Made by a program: the position numbers and the translations under genes | Shown here: positions 9,999 to 18,545 of the stretch, piece after piece | Position numbering within the stretch: the first letter of the stretch is position 1 | How the letters are laid out: every line of letters starts with the position of its first letter | Assembly: GCA_018830925.1 (NCBI GenBank) | Contig: JAHJRK010000203.1 | Location: 1-64,000 of the forward strand | Length of the DNA stretch: 64,000 nucleotides | Source: Pseudomonadota bacterium | GTDB lineage: Bacteria; Desulfobacterota; Desulfobacteria; Desulfobacterales; RPRI01 | Reading direction: 5' to 3' | The notes under the pieces: model-generated | Databases searched by the model: none | What the model saw: the letters and a program-made list of their open reading frames with translations, nothing else | What the model was told of the DNA's origin: nothing

Positions 9999-10364
9999 TC
10001 AATAAAATGGATGTTCTTCAAGGGTCTTGTTTTGATAATGATAACGGCTTTCCTGTTTCACTTTTAGTTCAGGGCGGCCATTGTCCGGCCACGTTTTTAT
10101 CAAGGATAAGGCATTTTCTCCTGTGAAAACGAACTTAATCGGGTGTTTAACCAGTGAACCCAGGTTATACCGGAACATATTCAGCCCAAAAGGCTCTATA
10201 TGGCTGATGGAATCGGTGTGAATGAAAATTTTGTCGGTTTCTTTAAGACAATTGCGCATTAAACTGAGAAGCTGAAGCGCAGAAGAACCGTCAAAATCTC
10301 CTGATAGTTTGAGCTGGAGAATTTTGTTGTTCCGATAAACCGATATTCCGAAATTCGATGCCAC
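9999..10364 (-). CDS. STAS-domain protein (anti-sigma antagonist-like)
   Basis: 121 aa. Residues about 14-90 have the alternating strand/helix pattern of STAS domains (LQLKLSGDFDGSSALQLLSLM…KIFIHTDSISHIEPFG). The usual phosphorylated Ser of the DSSG loop is replaced by the HIEPFG segment, so classic SpoIIAA-type phospho-switching is doubtful. The last 20 residues are polar. GTG start, with GTGAGGTGAAAG upstream. It is preceded by a perfect sigma-28 site and a sigma-54 site, so it probably belongs to the motility regulon. Partner unknown. Confidence 0.6.
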   Translation of the reverse strand: MASNFGISVYRNNKILQLKLSGDFDGSSALQLLSLMRNCLKETDKIFIHTDSISHIEPFGLNMFRYNLGSLVKHPIKFVFTGENALSLIKTWPDNGRPELKVKQESRYHYQNKTLEEHPFY

Positions 10365-10456
10365 CTTTCACCTCACATTTACTCATAAAGCGGTTATATA
10401 CACAGTTATTTAACTCTAATCAGGTAATTTCCAATGTCGTGACAGCCTTAAACTTA

Positions 10457-10484
10457 TTATCGGCTTGTAATACTAATTACTTTA
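10457..10484 (-). promoter_or_regulatory. Sigma-28 promoter before the STAS gene
   Basis: On the minus strand: TAAA (10484-10481), 16 bases, GCCGATAA (10464-10457). The -10 and spacing are identical to the flgM promoter. Confidence 0.75.
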
Positions 10485-10537
10485 GTATTTTATGATCAGG
10501 GCCTGAAGACCGATAAGTGCGTTAGTGCTGTAATGAA

Positions 10538-10553
10538 GCAATTTGCGTGCCAG
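10538..10553 (-). promoter_or_regulatory. Sigma-54 promoter upstream of the STAS gene
   Basis: On the minus strand CTGGCACGCAAATTGC is a near-perfect -24/-12 element (TGGCAC-N5-TTGC) with GG and GC 12 bases apart. It lies 54 bp upstream of the sigma-28 box. Confidence 0.75.
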
Positions 10554-10554
10554 A

Positions 10555-10735
10555 GAGCAGGGGGCAGGGGTCGGAGGTCAGTAGTCAGGGGTCAGGGGTC
10601 GGGAGTCAGAGGTCGGAAGTCGGGGGTCAGTAGTCAGGGGTCAGGGGTCGGAAGTCGGAGGTCGGAAGGCGAATCTTCAATCCTTGAACTGAAACAGTGA
10701 GCGCATTTACATCTGCTTGCGGCGGGGGATCTTCA
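10555..10735. repeat. Long type A heptad array and ACAGTGAGCG repeat
   Basis: 10555-10672 consists almost wholly of GGTCAGG, GGTCGGA, AGTCGGG and AGTCAGG units in 7-bp register. It is followed by TTGAACTGAAACAGTGAGCG (10682-10701), which overlaps the 3' end of the next gene. Confidence 0.8.
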
Positions 10736-11360
10736 ATTGCTTTAAGGAGGTTTTTTTCACTTCCTCTTTTAAAAATTCCTTGACCTGGCTGAAACTTATC
10801 TTGTTATTATTCTTAAATGCAATTTTTTCTTCTTCAATATCTTCAAAAAACACCAAACTTTTTAAAATCAAGTTAGTGTCAAGATCAGGCATTTTTTTCA
10901 CGCATTTCATCAACAAGTCTTCCAAACGGTTTACCCGCAGAATGAAATATAGATCAATATAATCCTTGCTTCTGGCGCGGCTTGTGATGGCTGAAAATTT
11001 CATGCAAGCGATATCAGAAATTGAGGCCAGTCGTAAATATTCCTCATTCAATGAATTTACGACCAGCTTATATTCAAAGGTAAAAAAGCTCAGCTTGATA
11101 TGGTTATCGATAAAAACCGATAACGTATTTTTTTCTTCCTGAGTTTTCAATACCGCATGTTCATTAAAAACGGTTTTAATCTTTTTAAACAGTTTTTTCG
11201 TATCAATCTCATCAGTGCAAAAAAAATCAAAATCAATACTGTCCCGATGGCCGATTTGCAGGGCCAAAGCTGTGCCGCCGGCCAGATAAAAGTCTTTCCT
11301 GAACTCCTTCAGAAGAGGCAGAATATTAATTCTTTTCTTATCCAGGATATTATAAAACAT
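10707..11360 (-). CDS. AbiEii/AbiGii-like nucleotidyltransferase
   Basis: About 217 aa from the ATG at 11360; an in-frame GTG three codons upstream is possible. The nucleotidyltransferase signature is GGT (28-30) and DFD (43-45), with SRARSKDYIDLYFILR further down as the third catalytic region typical of AbiEii-like proteins. The C-terminal tail is very basic. The DUF6922-type gene lies upstream, so the pair is likely a toxin-antitoxin-like unit in which this is the enzymatic part. It is not a close relative of the AbiEii at 2891-3550. No strong ribosome-binding site is visible before the ATG. Confidence 0.75.
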   Translation of the reverse strand: MFYNILDKKRINILPLLKEFRKDFYLAGGTALALQIGHRDSIDFDFFCTDEIDTKKLFKKIKTVFNEHAVLKTQEEKNTLSVFIDNHIKLSFFTFEYKLVVNSLNEEYLRLASISDIACMKFSAITSRARSKDYIDLYFILRVNRLEDLLMKCVKKMPDLDTNLILKSLVFFEDIEEEKIAFKNNNKISFSQVKEFLKEEVKKTSLKQLKIPRRKQM

Positions 11361-11456
11361 AGTTACCACTCAGGTTGTTTAGGCTGTAGGCTGAAGGCTG
11401 TCAGGATCTTTTACAAAATATATATTAACTATTTATGAATCTGACGCAGCCCCCGG

Positions 11457-11735
11457 TCACTTAATTTTTCTTTTTTTAATTTCCGGCTCGACCCCAAATA
11501 TCAGCGACCAGTAATTAAGCGATTTTTTTGACCATTCTCCCGGAGCTGGATGGACAACAAAATTCCTGATTTCTTTTTCAGGATACGTCTTAAAAAGCCA
11601 AATGGTTGCACGATGCGAACCCAAATTAAGAATATTTGTTATTATTATCTTTTTATCTTTTGCCTTGTCCAGCCGGTCCACGCCATATGACCAGAGAAAA
11701 GGTTTGATATATTTTGGCAGCATATGATCACTCAT
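11457..11735 (-). CDS. DUF6922-type small protein, likely antitoxin partner
   Basis: 92 aa. LPKYIKPFLWSYGVDRLD and PGEWSKKSLNYWSLIFG are the conserved ends of a family (DUF6922 as I recall it) commonly encoded just before AbiEii-like nucleotidyltransferases. The gene runs into the nucleotidyltransferase with a 96-bp gap that contains one type B repeat unit. An AGAGGGAGAA site precedes the start. The upstream region holds a sigma-54-like site and a decayed sigma-28 box, an odd control for a toxin-antitoxin pair. Confidence 0.65.
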   Translation of the reverse strand: MSDHMLPKYIKPFLWSYGVDRLDKAKDKKIIITNILNLGSHRATIWLFKTYPEKEIRNFVVHPAPGEWSKKSLNYWSLIFGVEPEIKKRKIK

Positions 11736-11840
11736 GTTTCTCCCTCTGGATTTATATCAACTGCCTGATTATCTGTCAATAACTTTAAGATGTTATGATC
11801 CTGGCCTGAAGACCGATAAGTGCGTTTGTGCTGTAATACG

Positions 11841-11856
11841 GCAATTTGCGTGCCAG
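11841..11856 (-). promoter_or_regulatory. Sigma-54 site upstream of the DUF6922/nucleotidyltransferase pair
   Basis: On the minus strand CTGGCACGCAAATTGC, identical to the site at 10538-10553. The sigma-28 part of the module (about 11771-11790) is shortened: TAAAG is present, but the spacer is too short and the -10 reads CAGATAA. Confidence 0.55.
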
Positions 11857-12000
11857 AGAGCAGGGGGCAGGGGTCGGGGGTCAGGGGTCGGGGGTCAGTA
11901 GTCAGGGGCCAGGGGTCGAGGGTCAGGGGTCAGAGGTCGGAAGTCGGGGGTCGGAGGTAGGAGAATTGAATTTCCCCGCAAGCAAGCTACGGGGAGATTC
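11857..12000. repeat. Type A heptad array and edge of the duplicated cassette
   Basis: 11857-11965 is a GGTCGGG/GGTCAGG/AGTCAGG array. The GCAAGCTACGGGGAGATTCAATT segment (written in part here) near 11980-12003 is also found near 14933-14955 and marks one border of the duplicated MCP-CheW-OMP cassette. Confidence 0.65.
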
Positions 12001-12002
12001 AA

Positions 12003-12239
12003 TTAAAATCTCATTGTAAGGCCTGTCAGCAAAGTGGCATCGGTCTCTGTGCCGGAGAGCCCGGCTTTGAAACCTAAATCGACATCCAGATCAGGAGTAA
12101 TGGAATAAATCAGACCGATAAGGGCAAAGGATGGATCCGTACCGGGGTGATCAGGGAGTGGGCACCGAAGGCGGTGCCCGTCATAAAAACCACTATTACG
12201 ATTACTTTTGCCAGATTGGAAATCACCATTGCACCTCAT
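12003..12239 (-). pseudogene. Internally deleted copy of the outer-membrane beta-barrel gene
   Basis: The last 45 codons are almost identical to the end of the gene at 14955-15742 (SFALIGLIYSITPDLDVDLG, closing LTGLTMRF). The upstream DNA matches the start of that gene but is out of frame. About 550 bp between the two parts is missing. The copy is therefore a deletion remnant in the left member of a duplicated cassette. Confidence 0.8.
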
Positions 12240-12264
12240 CTCAATAAATTAAAGTACGTTATTC

Positions 12265-12777
12265 TTATGCGGCTTTTTCCATCAGGGTCACTTCATCGCG
12301 GCTCAAGACCCGGTCTATATCGAGCAGGATCTTCACGCCTCCCTGGGCTTTGGCCATGCCAAGAATATAATCGGTTTCCAGCTTGGTGCCGAACGTCGGC
12401 GTTTCTTCAATATCACCGCCCTTTATGTTAAGAACTTCCGATACTGAATCGACTACGATACCGATCATGACTGTGCCCGACCCGCCTGATATTTCAACAA
12501 CTATGATACAGGTCCGCTCCGTGTAATTGATTCTTTCCATTCCGAACCTGAGCCTTAGATCAACCACCGGAATCACCTTGCCTCGGAGGTTGATGACACC
12601 CTTTACAAATTGCGGTGTCTGGGGAATCGTGGTAATAGGCATCATTCCGATGATCTCTTTAATTTTCAGGATGCTGATGCCGTACTCTTCGCCGGCCAGG
12701 GCAAATGTCAGGTATTTTCCTTCCCTGTCCGACATAACGCCTATTGCCTGGTCAAATTTTTCCGCTAATTTTGCCAT
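12265..12777 (-). CDS. cheW: Chemotaxis coupling protein CheW (copy 1)
   Basis: 170 aa, a single CheW domain: KYLTFALAGEEYGISILKIKEIIG (written in part), FVKGVINLRGKVIPVVDLR and GIVVDSVSEVL are classic. It links MCPs to CheA in receptor arrays. It differs from copy 2 (15778-16290) at only 4 of 170 residues as read by eye. It lies downstream of the MCP gene, separated by 111 bp that include a type A repeat, and has an AAAGGAGT site. Either CheW could also serve the plus-strand CheA, as that operon has no cheW of its own. Confidence 0.95.
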   Translation of the reverse strand: MAKLAEKFDQAIGVMSDREGKYLTFALAGEEYGISILKIKEIIGMMPITTIPQTPQFVKGVINLRGKVIPVVDLRLRFGMERINYTERTCIIVVEISGGSGTVMIGIVVDSVSEVLNIKGGDIEETPTFGTKLETDYILGMAKAQGGVKILLDIDRVLSRDEVTLMEKAA

Positions 12778-12811
12778 TTATATCTTACTCCTTTCGTAAT
12801 TGTTTATGGTT

Positions 12812-12888
12812 GCCGGTTGTCAGTAGTCAGTAGTCAGTTGACTTCCGACCTCCGACCTCCGACTTCCGACTTCCGATCTCCGTTTATA
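12812..12888. repeat. Type A heptad array between cheW copy 1 and MCP 1
   Basis: GTCAGTA and CCGACTT/CCGACCT units in 7-bp register. It is nearly the same as the array at 16325-16411 in the second cassette, so it was present before the duplication. Confidence 0.75.
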
Positions 12889-14526
12889 CTAGAAATCCTT
12901 AAATTCCTCATCACCCATCGGAATCAGCTTCTTGGGATCAACTTCCTTTGATGCAAAAGAACCCGCTTTTTTATTCTTAAGTGCTATCCTTGCAGCAGGC
13001 TTATGTGTTCTACCGGACAGGGTATGCCTGGCGGGCTTATCATGATTCTTCCCGTTGCTTTTGTTATTTGAACCTACAAGAGCGATAAGCTCTTCCACAA
13101 AACCCTTCATCTCCTGAGCCTGGGCGTTCATCTCTTCGGAAGCGCTGGCTGATTCTTCGGCATTAGCGGCATTCTGCTGAACCACCTTATCCATCTCGGC
13201 GACCGCCTTGTTGATCTGGTCGATTCCCTGGGACTGCTCGTTTGATGCCGCCGAAATTTCACCGACAAGCTGGCCCACCTTGGTCGCACTACCGGCTACT
13301 TCGCTGAACGCCTGATTGGTTTTTGCGACCAGTTCCGATCCGTCTTTTACCTTCTTGACGGTTCCTTCAATTAGATTTGCAGTGTTTTTAGCTGCATCGG
13401 CAGCACGCATCGCAAGATTTCGGACCTCATCCGCCACAACGGCAAAACCTGCTCCGGCTTCTCCCGCTCTTGCCGCCTCAACGGCTGCATTTAACGCCAG
13501 CAGATTCGTCTGGAAAGCGATCTCGTCGATTGTTTTAATGATCTTGGACGTTTCCTCGCTTGCCTTGGCAATTTCCTTCATCGACTCAGTCAGGCTGCCC
13601 ATCGACTGGTTGGCTATTCCTACCATCTTATTCGCTTCGCCCATGAGGCTGTTGGCCTGTCCTGCATTTGCCGCGTTCTGTTTGGTCATTGAGGACATCT
13701 CCTCTATCGAGGAGGATGTCTCCTCTATGCCGGCAGCCTGCTCGGATGCCCCTTCAGCCAGAGACTGGCTGGAGGAAGAAACCTGGCCGGAAGCTGAAGC
13801 CACCTGCTCGGCTCCTTCGTTCAGGCCTTCGATGATCCGGCGGATAGGACCGACAATGGAACGGGTTAAGAAGATGCCGAGAGCCATGGAAAGAACCACT
13901 CCGATCAACATTACGGTCAGCGAGAAAACTCTCATGAAGTTGGCCTCTGCGTTTGCTTTCTTGGCTGCGTCGGTGGCCGCATCACGGTTGATCTGCACAA
14001 GCTTGTCCAGCAGTGCAATGGCTGCCTTCTCTTTTTCCCTCCGCAAACTCATGTCCAGTAACGCCGCATTTCCCGACATATCGATGGTTCCGCTGGCAAT
14101 ATTGGCATCAATCTGTTTGCTCAATTCAATGAATTTGTTGTTTTCATCCCTCCAGGCGTTCCATGCCTGCACGAACTGTTTGCAGATCTCGGCTTCCTCA
14201 GGTGTTCTGGGCAGCGGTTCGTATATCTTCCAGGCCTTTTCATACTCCTCGTGGGCTTTAGTCAGGTTGTCGTACTGCTGCATGTGAATTTCATCCGGCA
14301 TGCCCTGGATAATCAGTGTACTCACCGAGCCCCGGATGTTCTCTGCGCTCTTCCTGATCACGAGCAGGCTGTCAACGCCCGGCAGCCTCACAAGCCCAAT
14401 CTCCTCAACCGCCTGACCGCTCTTGACCGCCCCATAATAGCCCAGAATGCCCATCATCAGGGTAATCACCGCCACGACCGAGAATCCGAGAATCAGCTTC
14501 GTTCCCAGTTTCATGTTCTTAAACAT
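12889..14526 (-). CDS. Methyl-accepting chemotaxis protein with four-helix-bundle sensor
   Basis: 545 aa. TM1 is at about 11-31 and TM2 at about 195-217, enclosing a roughly 165-residue all-helical periplasmic domain of the 4HB_MCP type. HAMP follows, then the cytoplasmic signalling hairpin with the conserved tip ([20 protein letters not shown] and [13 protein letters not shown]). The C-terminal tail ends in a linker and GDEEFKDF, shared with the two other MCPs here. It forms an operon with cheW copy 1. A sigma-28 and a sigma-54 site lie upstream. The signalling half is nearly identical to the MCP at 16416-18020, but the sensor halves are unrelated. Ligand unknown. Confidence 0.93.
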   Translation of the reverse strand: MFKNMKLGTKLILGFSVVAVITLMMGILGYYGAVKSGQAVEEIGLVRLPGVDSLLVIRKSAENIRGSVSTLIIQGMPDEIHMQQYDNLTKAHEEYEKAWKIYEPLPRTPEEAEICKQFVQAWNAWRDENNKFIELSKQIDANIASGTIDMSGNAALLDMSLRREKEKAAIALLDKLVQINRDAATDAAKKANAEANFMRVFSLTVMLIGVVLSMALGIFLTRSIVGPIRRIIEGLNEGAEQVASASGQVSSSSQSLAEGASEQAAGIEETSSSIEEMSSMTKQNAANAGQANSLMGEANKMVGIANQSMGSLTESMKEIAKASEETSKIIKTIDEIAFQTNLLALNAAVEAARAGEAGAGFAVVADEVRNLAMRAADAAKNTANLIEGTVKKVKDGSELVAKTNQAFSEVAGSATKVGQLVGEISAASNEQSQGIDQINKAVAEMDKVVQQNAANAEESASASEEMNAQAQEMKGFVEELIALVGSNNKSNGKNHDKPARHTLSGRTHKPAARIALKNKKAGSFASKEVDPKKLIPMGDEEFKDF

Positions 14527-14597
14527 TTTCCCATTTCTCCTTTTCTATATTTTGATCATTTCTGTGGTTGTAAATTTTCCCGGCACATTAAAAAAGA

Positions 14598-14635
14598 AAT
14601 CGAATATCGAATATCGGACATCGAATACCCAGCTT
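14598..14635. repeat. Type C heptad repeat
   Basis: TCGAATATCGAATATCGGAC and following units with 7-bp period, between the MCP start and its sigma-28 promoter. Confidence 0.65.
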
Positions 14636-14656
14636 AAAGCTTCATCCTCATTCTTA

Positions 14657-14684
14657 TTATCGGCATGAGATCTAAATAACTTTA
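14657..14684 (-). promoter_or_regulatory. Sigma-28 promoter of MCP 1
   Basis: Minus strand: TAAA (14684-14681), 16 bases, GCCGATAA (14664-14657), a perfect FliA-type match. It lies 130 bp before the MCP start. Confidence 0.8.
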
Positions 14685-14736
14685 GGTTGCGAGGATCAGG
14701 GCTGTATGTCGATGAATGCGTTTATTCTGTAATATT

Positions 14737-14752
14737 GCAATTTGTGTGCCAG
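14737..14752 (-). promoter_or_regulatory. Sigma-54 site upstream of MCP 1
   Basis: Minus strand CTGGCACACAAATTGC; GG and GC are 12 bases apart. Same position relative to the sigma-28 box as in the other copies of the module. Confidence 0.65.
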
Positions 14753-14950
14753 GGGTCGGAGGTCGGGGGTCGGAAGTCGGAGGTCGGAGGCCAGAGGTCA
14801 GAGGTCAGGGGTCGGGAGGCGTGAGACGGAAGGGGGGCACTTGAACCGCAATAGCGAGGAACCTAATAAAATGACACTGAAGTCAATAAATTGACGTTTA
14901 TGTCAACAGGCCGGCCAATTGAAGCTCCCCGAAGCAAGCTGTGGGGAGCT
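14753..14950. repeat. Type A heptad array plus ATGACACTGAAGTCAATAAA repeat
   Basis: 14753-14820 is a GGTCGGA/GGTCAGG array. Around 14862-14908 the string ATGACACTGAAGTCAATAAA, followed by GACGTTTATGTCAA, recurs near 18418-18455, and related strings occur at 24137-24175 and 25385-25415. No gene. Confidence 0.65.
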
Positions 14951-14954
14951 TCAA

Positions 14955-15742
14955 TTAAAATCTCATTGTAAGGCCTGTCAGCAAAGCTGTATCGGTCTCT
15001 GCGCCGGAGAGCCCCGCCTTGAAACCTAAATCGACATCCAGATCAGGGGTAATGGAATAAATCAGGCCGATAAGGGCAAAGGACGGATCCGTACTGGATT
15101 CCTTATCCGGATTTCTCTCAACGCCTATATTGGCAACCACCTGCAAATTATCGGAAACCTTATAAACGCCTGCCAGCGAAATATGCCACAAATCTTTTTC
15201 ACTGCTTTCTTTATCTGCTTCAAGTTTATATTCATTATGAGCATAGCCAAAATTCATATGGAAGGTAAGAGGGGCACTTTTGTGGCTATAAAAGTGATTC
15301 CATAGCCTGCCTTGCCCGTTCCCAGGCCTTTGTCTTCATTCCCTGAAGGGATTGTAAAGCCGGGTTTAAGAGCGAAACTAAAACCGTTCTGCTCAAAAAA
15401 ACGCCATTTCAATTCCACTCCGATATCAGATATTCCATCTTCATCAGAGACAATCGCCCCATCCTCTTTTGTCCTGTTCCATTGGTAGGGAATGCCGCAT
15501 ACTATATCCAGCGTATCAAGAATTCCGGCTGAAACAGCAATTCCTGCCTCGTAGCCTTTCTCTTTAACGGTAATACCGCCGGATTTTTCTTTATCCCAGG
15601 AGACTTCGCCGTTCAGCTCCAACTGAAACTTTCCTTTTCCGTTCGTACCGGTATCATCGGTAATCAGTGGGTGAGCTCCGGAGGCGGTGCCTGTCATAAC
15701 AACCATTATTAAGATTACTTTTGCCAGACTGGAAATCATCAT
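14955..15742 (-). pseudogene. Outer-membrane beta-barrel (phenol-degradation MetA-like transporter), frameshifted
   Basis: Starts at 15742 with a signal peptide (MMISSLAKVILIMVV…TASGAHP). Then comes the mature start LITDDTGTNGKGKFQLEL, typical of a family of putative outer-membrane transporters (PF13557 as I recall). The frame stops at 15254 after ATKVPLLPSI. A +1 shift near 15268-15290 restores APLTFHMNFGYA and continues to LTGLTMRF at 14955. One base has been gained or lost, or the sequence has an error there. It follows cheW copy 2 by 35 bp. Link to chemotaxis unknown. Confidence 0.75.
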
Positions 15743-15777
15743 TGCACCTTATCTCAATAAATTAAAGTACGTTATTC

Positions 15778-16290
15778 TCAGGCGGCTTTGTCAAGCAGAG
15801 TCACTTCGTCACGGCTCAAGACCCGGTCTATATCGAGCAGGATCTTCACGCCTCCCTGGACTTTGGCCATGCCGAGAATATAATCGGTTTCCAGCTTGGT
15901 GCCGAACGTCGGCGTTTCTTCAATATCACCGCCCTTTATGTTAAGAACTTCCGATACGGAATCGACTACGATCCCGATCATGACGGTGCCTGACCCGCCC
16001 GAAATTTCAACTACTACGATGCAGGTCCGCTCCGTGTAATTGATTCTTTCCATTCCGAACCTGAGTCTTAGATCAACCACCGGAATCACCTTGCCTCGGA
16101 GGTTGATGACACCCTTTACAAATTGCGGTGTCTGGGGAATCGTGGTAATAGGCATCATTCCGATGATCTCTTTTATTTTAAGGATGCTGATACCATATTC
16201 TTCGCCGGCCAAGGCAAATGTCAGGTATTTCCCTTCCCTGTCTGACATAACGCCTATTGCCTGGTCAAATTTTTCCGCTAATTTTGCCAT
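15778..16290 (-). CDS. cheW: Chemotaxis coupling protein CheW (copy 2)
   Basis: 170 aa and almost the same as copy 1, with changes seen at I/V in the IIVVEISGG stretch, A/V in MAKAQGG, and ME/LD near the end. All conserved CheW motifs are present. The upstream AAAGGAGT site and the 125-bp repeat-containing gap to the MCP are also shared with copy 1. Such high identity points to a recent duplication or gene conversion. Confidence 0.95.
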   Translation of the reverse strand: MAKLAEKFDQAIGVMSDREGKYLTFALAGEEYGISILKIKEIIGMMPITTIPQTPQFVKGVINLRGKVIPVVDLRLRFGMERINYTERTCIVVVEISGGSGTVMIGIVVDSVSEVLNIKGGDIEETPTFGTKLETDYILGMAKVQGGVKILLDIDRVLSRDEVTLLDKAA

Positions 16291-16321
16291 TTATATCGTA
16301 CTCCTTTCGTAATTGTTTATG

Positions 16322-16411
16322 GTTGCCGGTAGTTAGAAGTCAGTAGTCAGTAGTCAGTAGTCAGTTGACTTCCGACCTCCGACCTCCGACTTCCGACTTC
16401 CGATCTCCGTT
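16322..16411. repeat. Type A heptad array between cheW copy 2 and MCP 2
   Basis: Same composition as 12812-12888 but with two extra AGTCAGT units, so the unit number has changed since the duplication. Confidence 0.75.
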
Positions 16412-16415
16412 TATA

Positions 16416-18020
16416 CTAGAAATCCTTAAATTCTTCATCACCCATAGGGATCAGCTTCTTGGGATCAACTTCCTTTGATGCAAAAGAACCCGCTTTTTTA
16501 TTCTTAAGTGCTATCCTTGCAGCAGGTTTATGTGTTCTGCCGGGTAAGGATTGCATGGCGTGCTTATCATGAGTCTTCCCGTTGACATCAGCATAGCCCG
16601 TCACAAGATTGACAAGCTCATTGACAAAACCCTTCATCTCGTTTGCCTGGGCGTTCATCTCTTCGGAAGCCGAAGCAGATTCCTCGGCACTGGCCGCATT
16701 CTGCTGAACCACCTTGTCCATCTCTGAGACGGCCTTGTTGACCTGGTCGATTCCCTGGGCCTGCTCGTTGGATGCTGCGGCAATTTCACCGACAAGCTGG
16801 GCCACCTTGGCCGCACTCCCGGCCACTGCAGCAAACGCTTCATTGGTTCTTGCGACCAGTTCCGATCCGTTCTTTACCTTCCTGACGGTTCCTTCGATCA
16901 GGTTTGCCGTGTTCTTTGCAGCATCAGCAGCCCTCATGGCAAGGTTGCGGACTTCATCTGCAACCACCGCGAATCCTGCTCCTGCTTCACCCGCTCTTGC
17001 TGCCTCAACGGCCGCATTAAGGGCCAGCAGATTTGTCTGGAAAGCGATCTCGTCGATTGTTTTAATGATCTTGGACGTTTCCTCGCTTGCCTTAGCAATT
17101 TCCTTCATGGACTCCGTCAGGCTGCCCATCGACTCGTTGGCTGTTCCAACCATCAGCTTTGCCTCACCCATGAGGCTGTTGGCCTGCCCGGCATTTGCCG
17201 CGTTCTGCTTGGTCATGGAGGACATTTCTTCTATCGAGGCGGATGTCTCCTCTATGCTGGCAGCCTGCTCGGACGCCCCTTCCGCAAGAGACTGGCTGGC
17301 TGAAGATACCTGCCCGGAAGCCGAAGCCACCTGATCGGCGCCCTCGTTAAGTCCGGCCACTATTTCGTTTATGGGACGGGAAATGGACCGGGCCATAAAG
17401 TAAGCAAATAACAACCCTGCGGCGCCAATTATGACTATCCCTGAAAGGAGGAAATAAAAAATGGAATTAAGCTCTTTTTCTACATCATCGATGTAAATTC
17501 CTGAGCCGATGACCCATCCCCATTCGGGAAAACCTTTCACATAAGATATTTTAGGGACCGGCTTCGATTCTCCGGGTTTGGCCCAGTAGTAATCTACAAA
17601 ACCCGCACCCTCGCTTTTGACCTTATCCACAAAGGCAACAAACAATCTCTTACCGTTCGGATCCTTATTTTCCGAAAGATCCTTCCCGTCCAGCTCGGCC
17701 TTGATGGGGTGCATGATCATCCGGGGTTCCATGTCATTGATCCAGAAATAATCATCTTTTTCATATCGCAGGTGCTTAATCGCTTGCAGAGCTTGCTTTT
17801 TACCCTCTTCCATCGGCAAGGCGTTGGACTTTACCTGTTTGGCGTAAAAGTCCAGCACTCCCCATGCAGTTTCAACTACATGCCGGGTTTTTAAGTACTT
17901 GGCGTCATACATGTTTTGCTTAACCTTTGGATATATAAAAGCAATAGTCAGCGAAAATCCGAGGATAATCAAAACCCCAAGCAATATAATCCGGGTTGAT
18001 AATTTGAATTTATGTAACAT
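16416..18020 (-). CDS. Methyl-accepting chemotaxis protein with single Cache sensor
   Basis: 534 aa. TM1 is at about 12-32. The periplasmic domain (about 35-190) carries the sCache_2 pattern: [37 protein letters not shown] and [16 protein letters not shown] (segments listed separately). Such domains often bind small organic acids. TM2 is at about 190-212, followed by HAMP and a signalling hairpin nearly identical to that of MCP 1, with the GDEEFKDF tail. Operon with cheW copy 2. A GGGGGAG site supports the start. Under the sigma-28 (and sigma-54) module at 18082-18177. Confidence 0.93.
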   Translation of the reverse strand: MLHKFKLSTRIILLGVLIILGFSLTIAFIYPKVKQNMYDAKYLKTRHVVETAWGVLDFYAKQVKSNALPMEEGKKQALQAIKHLRYEKDDYFWINDMEPRMIMHPIKAELDGKDLSENKDPNGKRLFVAFVDKVKSEGAGFVDYYWAKPGESKPVPKISYVKGFPEWGWVIGSGIYIDDVEKELNSIFYFLLSGIVIIGAAGLLFAYFMARSISRPINEIVAGLNEGADQVASASGQVSSASQSLAEGASEQAASIEETSASIEEMSSMTKQNAANAGQANSLMGEAKLMVGTANESMGSLTESMKEIAKASEETSKIIKTIDEIAFQTNLLALNAAVEAARAGEAGAGFAVVADEVRNLAMRAADAAKNTANLIEGTVRKVKNGSELVARTNEAFAAVAGSAAKVAQLVGEIAAASNEQAQGIDQVNKAVSEMDKVVQQNAASAEESASASEEMNAQANEMKGFVNELVNLVTGYADVNGKTHDKHAMQSLPGRTHKPAARIALKNKKAGSFASKEVDPKKLIPMGDEEFKDF

Positions 18021-18081
18021 AATAGCTCCCCCTTTTTTGTTTCATTGGATAGTTCATGATATCGATTCAACTCTATTCTTA

Positions 18082-18109
18082 TTATCGGTATGAAGTCTGA
18101 ATAACTTTA
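18082..18109 (-). promoter_or_regulatory. Sigma-28 promoter of MCP 2
   Basis: Minus strand: TAAA (18109-18106), 16 bases, ACCGATAA (18089-18082). One mismatch to the -10 consensus. Confidence 0.75.
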
Positions 18110-18161
18110 GATTGCGAGGATCAGGGCTGAAGACCGATGAATGTGTTTATTCTGTAATGAA

Positions 18162-18177
18162 GCAATTTGGGTGCCAG
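18162..18177 (-). promoter_or_regulatory. Sigma-54 site upstream of MCP 2
   Basis: Minus strand CTGGCACCCAAATTGC, with GG/GC spacing of 12. Same distance to the sigma-28 box as at 10538 and 14737. Confidence 0.65.
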
Positions 18178-18480
18178 AGATTCCGCCAGGGCGGACATTC
18201 GGCAGGGTCAGGGATTCTCCGCCAATCAGTATGGCGGACGGACCTTCGGCAGGGAGCAGGGGTCGGGGGTCAGAGTTCAAGGATTCCGCCGCGGCGGACA
18301 AATCATCATGTTAATCCTGTAAATCCTGTCAGATAAGTTTTTGTTGTGGCACCGAGTTTGTCGTAATTGCAGCCAAAGGTAGGAGGCACCCACACGAAAC
18401 AGCGAGGAACCTAATAAAATGACACTGAAGTCAATAAATCGGCGTTTATGTCAATGGGAGCAGGGGGCAGCGGCTGATTC
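18178..18480. repeat. Repeat-filled gap before the AAA ATPase gene
   Basis: Contains two CCGCCA/TGGCGG palindromes with the ACCTTCGGCAGGG extension (18178-18243, 18285-18298) and type A units (18240-18275). It also holds the GTCAGATAAGTTTTTG repeat (18328-18365) and the ACAGCGAGG-AATGACACTGAAGTC repeat (18395-18455). No gene or clear promoter for the downstream gene was seen. Confidence 0.6.
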
Positions 18481-18545
18481 GTTTATTTTTCATTGAATTT
18501 AAAATTAATATTGACTATTTTTCATTTGGCTGAAATATAGACATC

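Noticed and set aside
10555..10672. CRISPR-like array
   Set aside because: Repeats are adjacent 7-bp units without unique spacers of constant length, and no cas genes are present.
13316..14287. Long plus-strand open frame opposite MCP 1
   Set aside because: Antisense shadow of a clear MCP gene; Ala/Ser-rich translation is typical of such shadows.
18340..18365. Sigma-54 site TGGCACCGAGTTTGTC
   Set aside because: No GC at -12; it belongs to a dispersed repeat also present near 3700.
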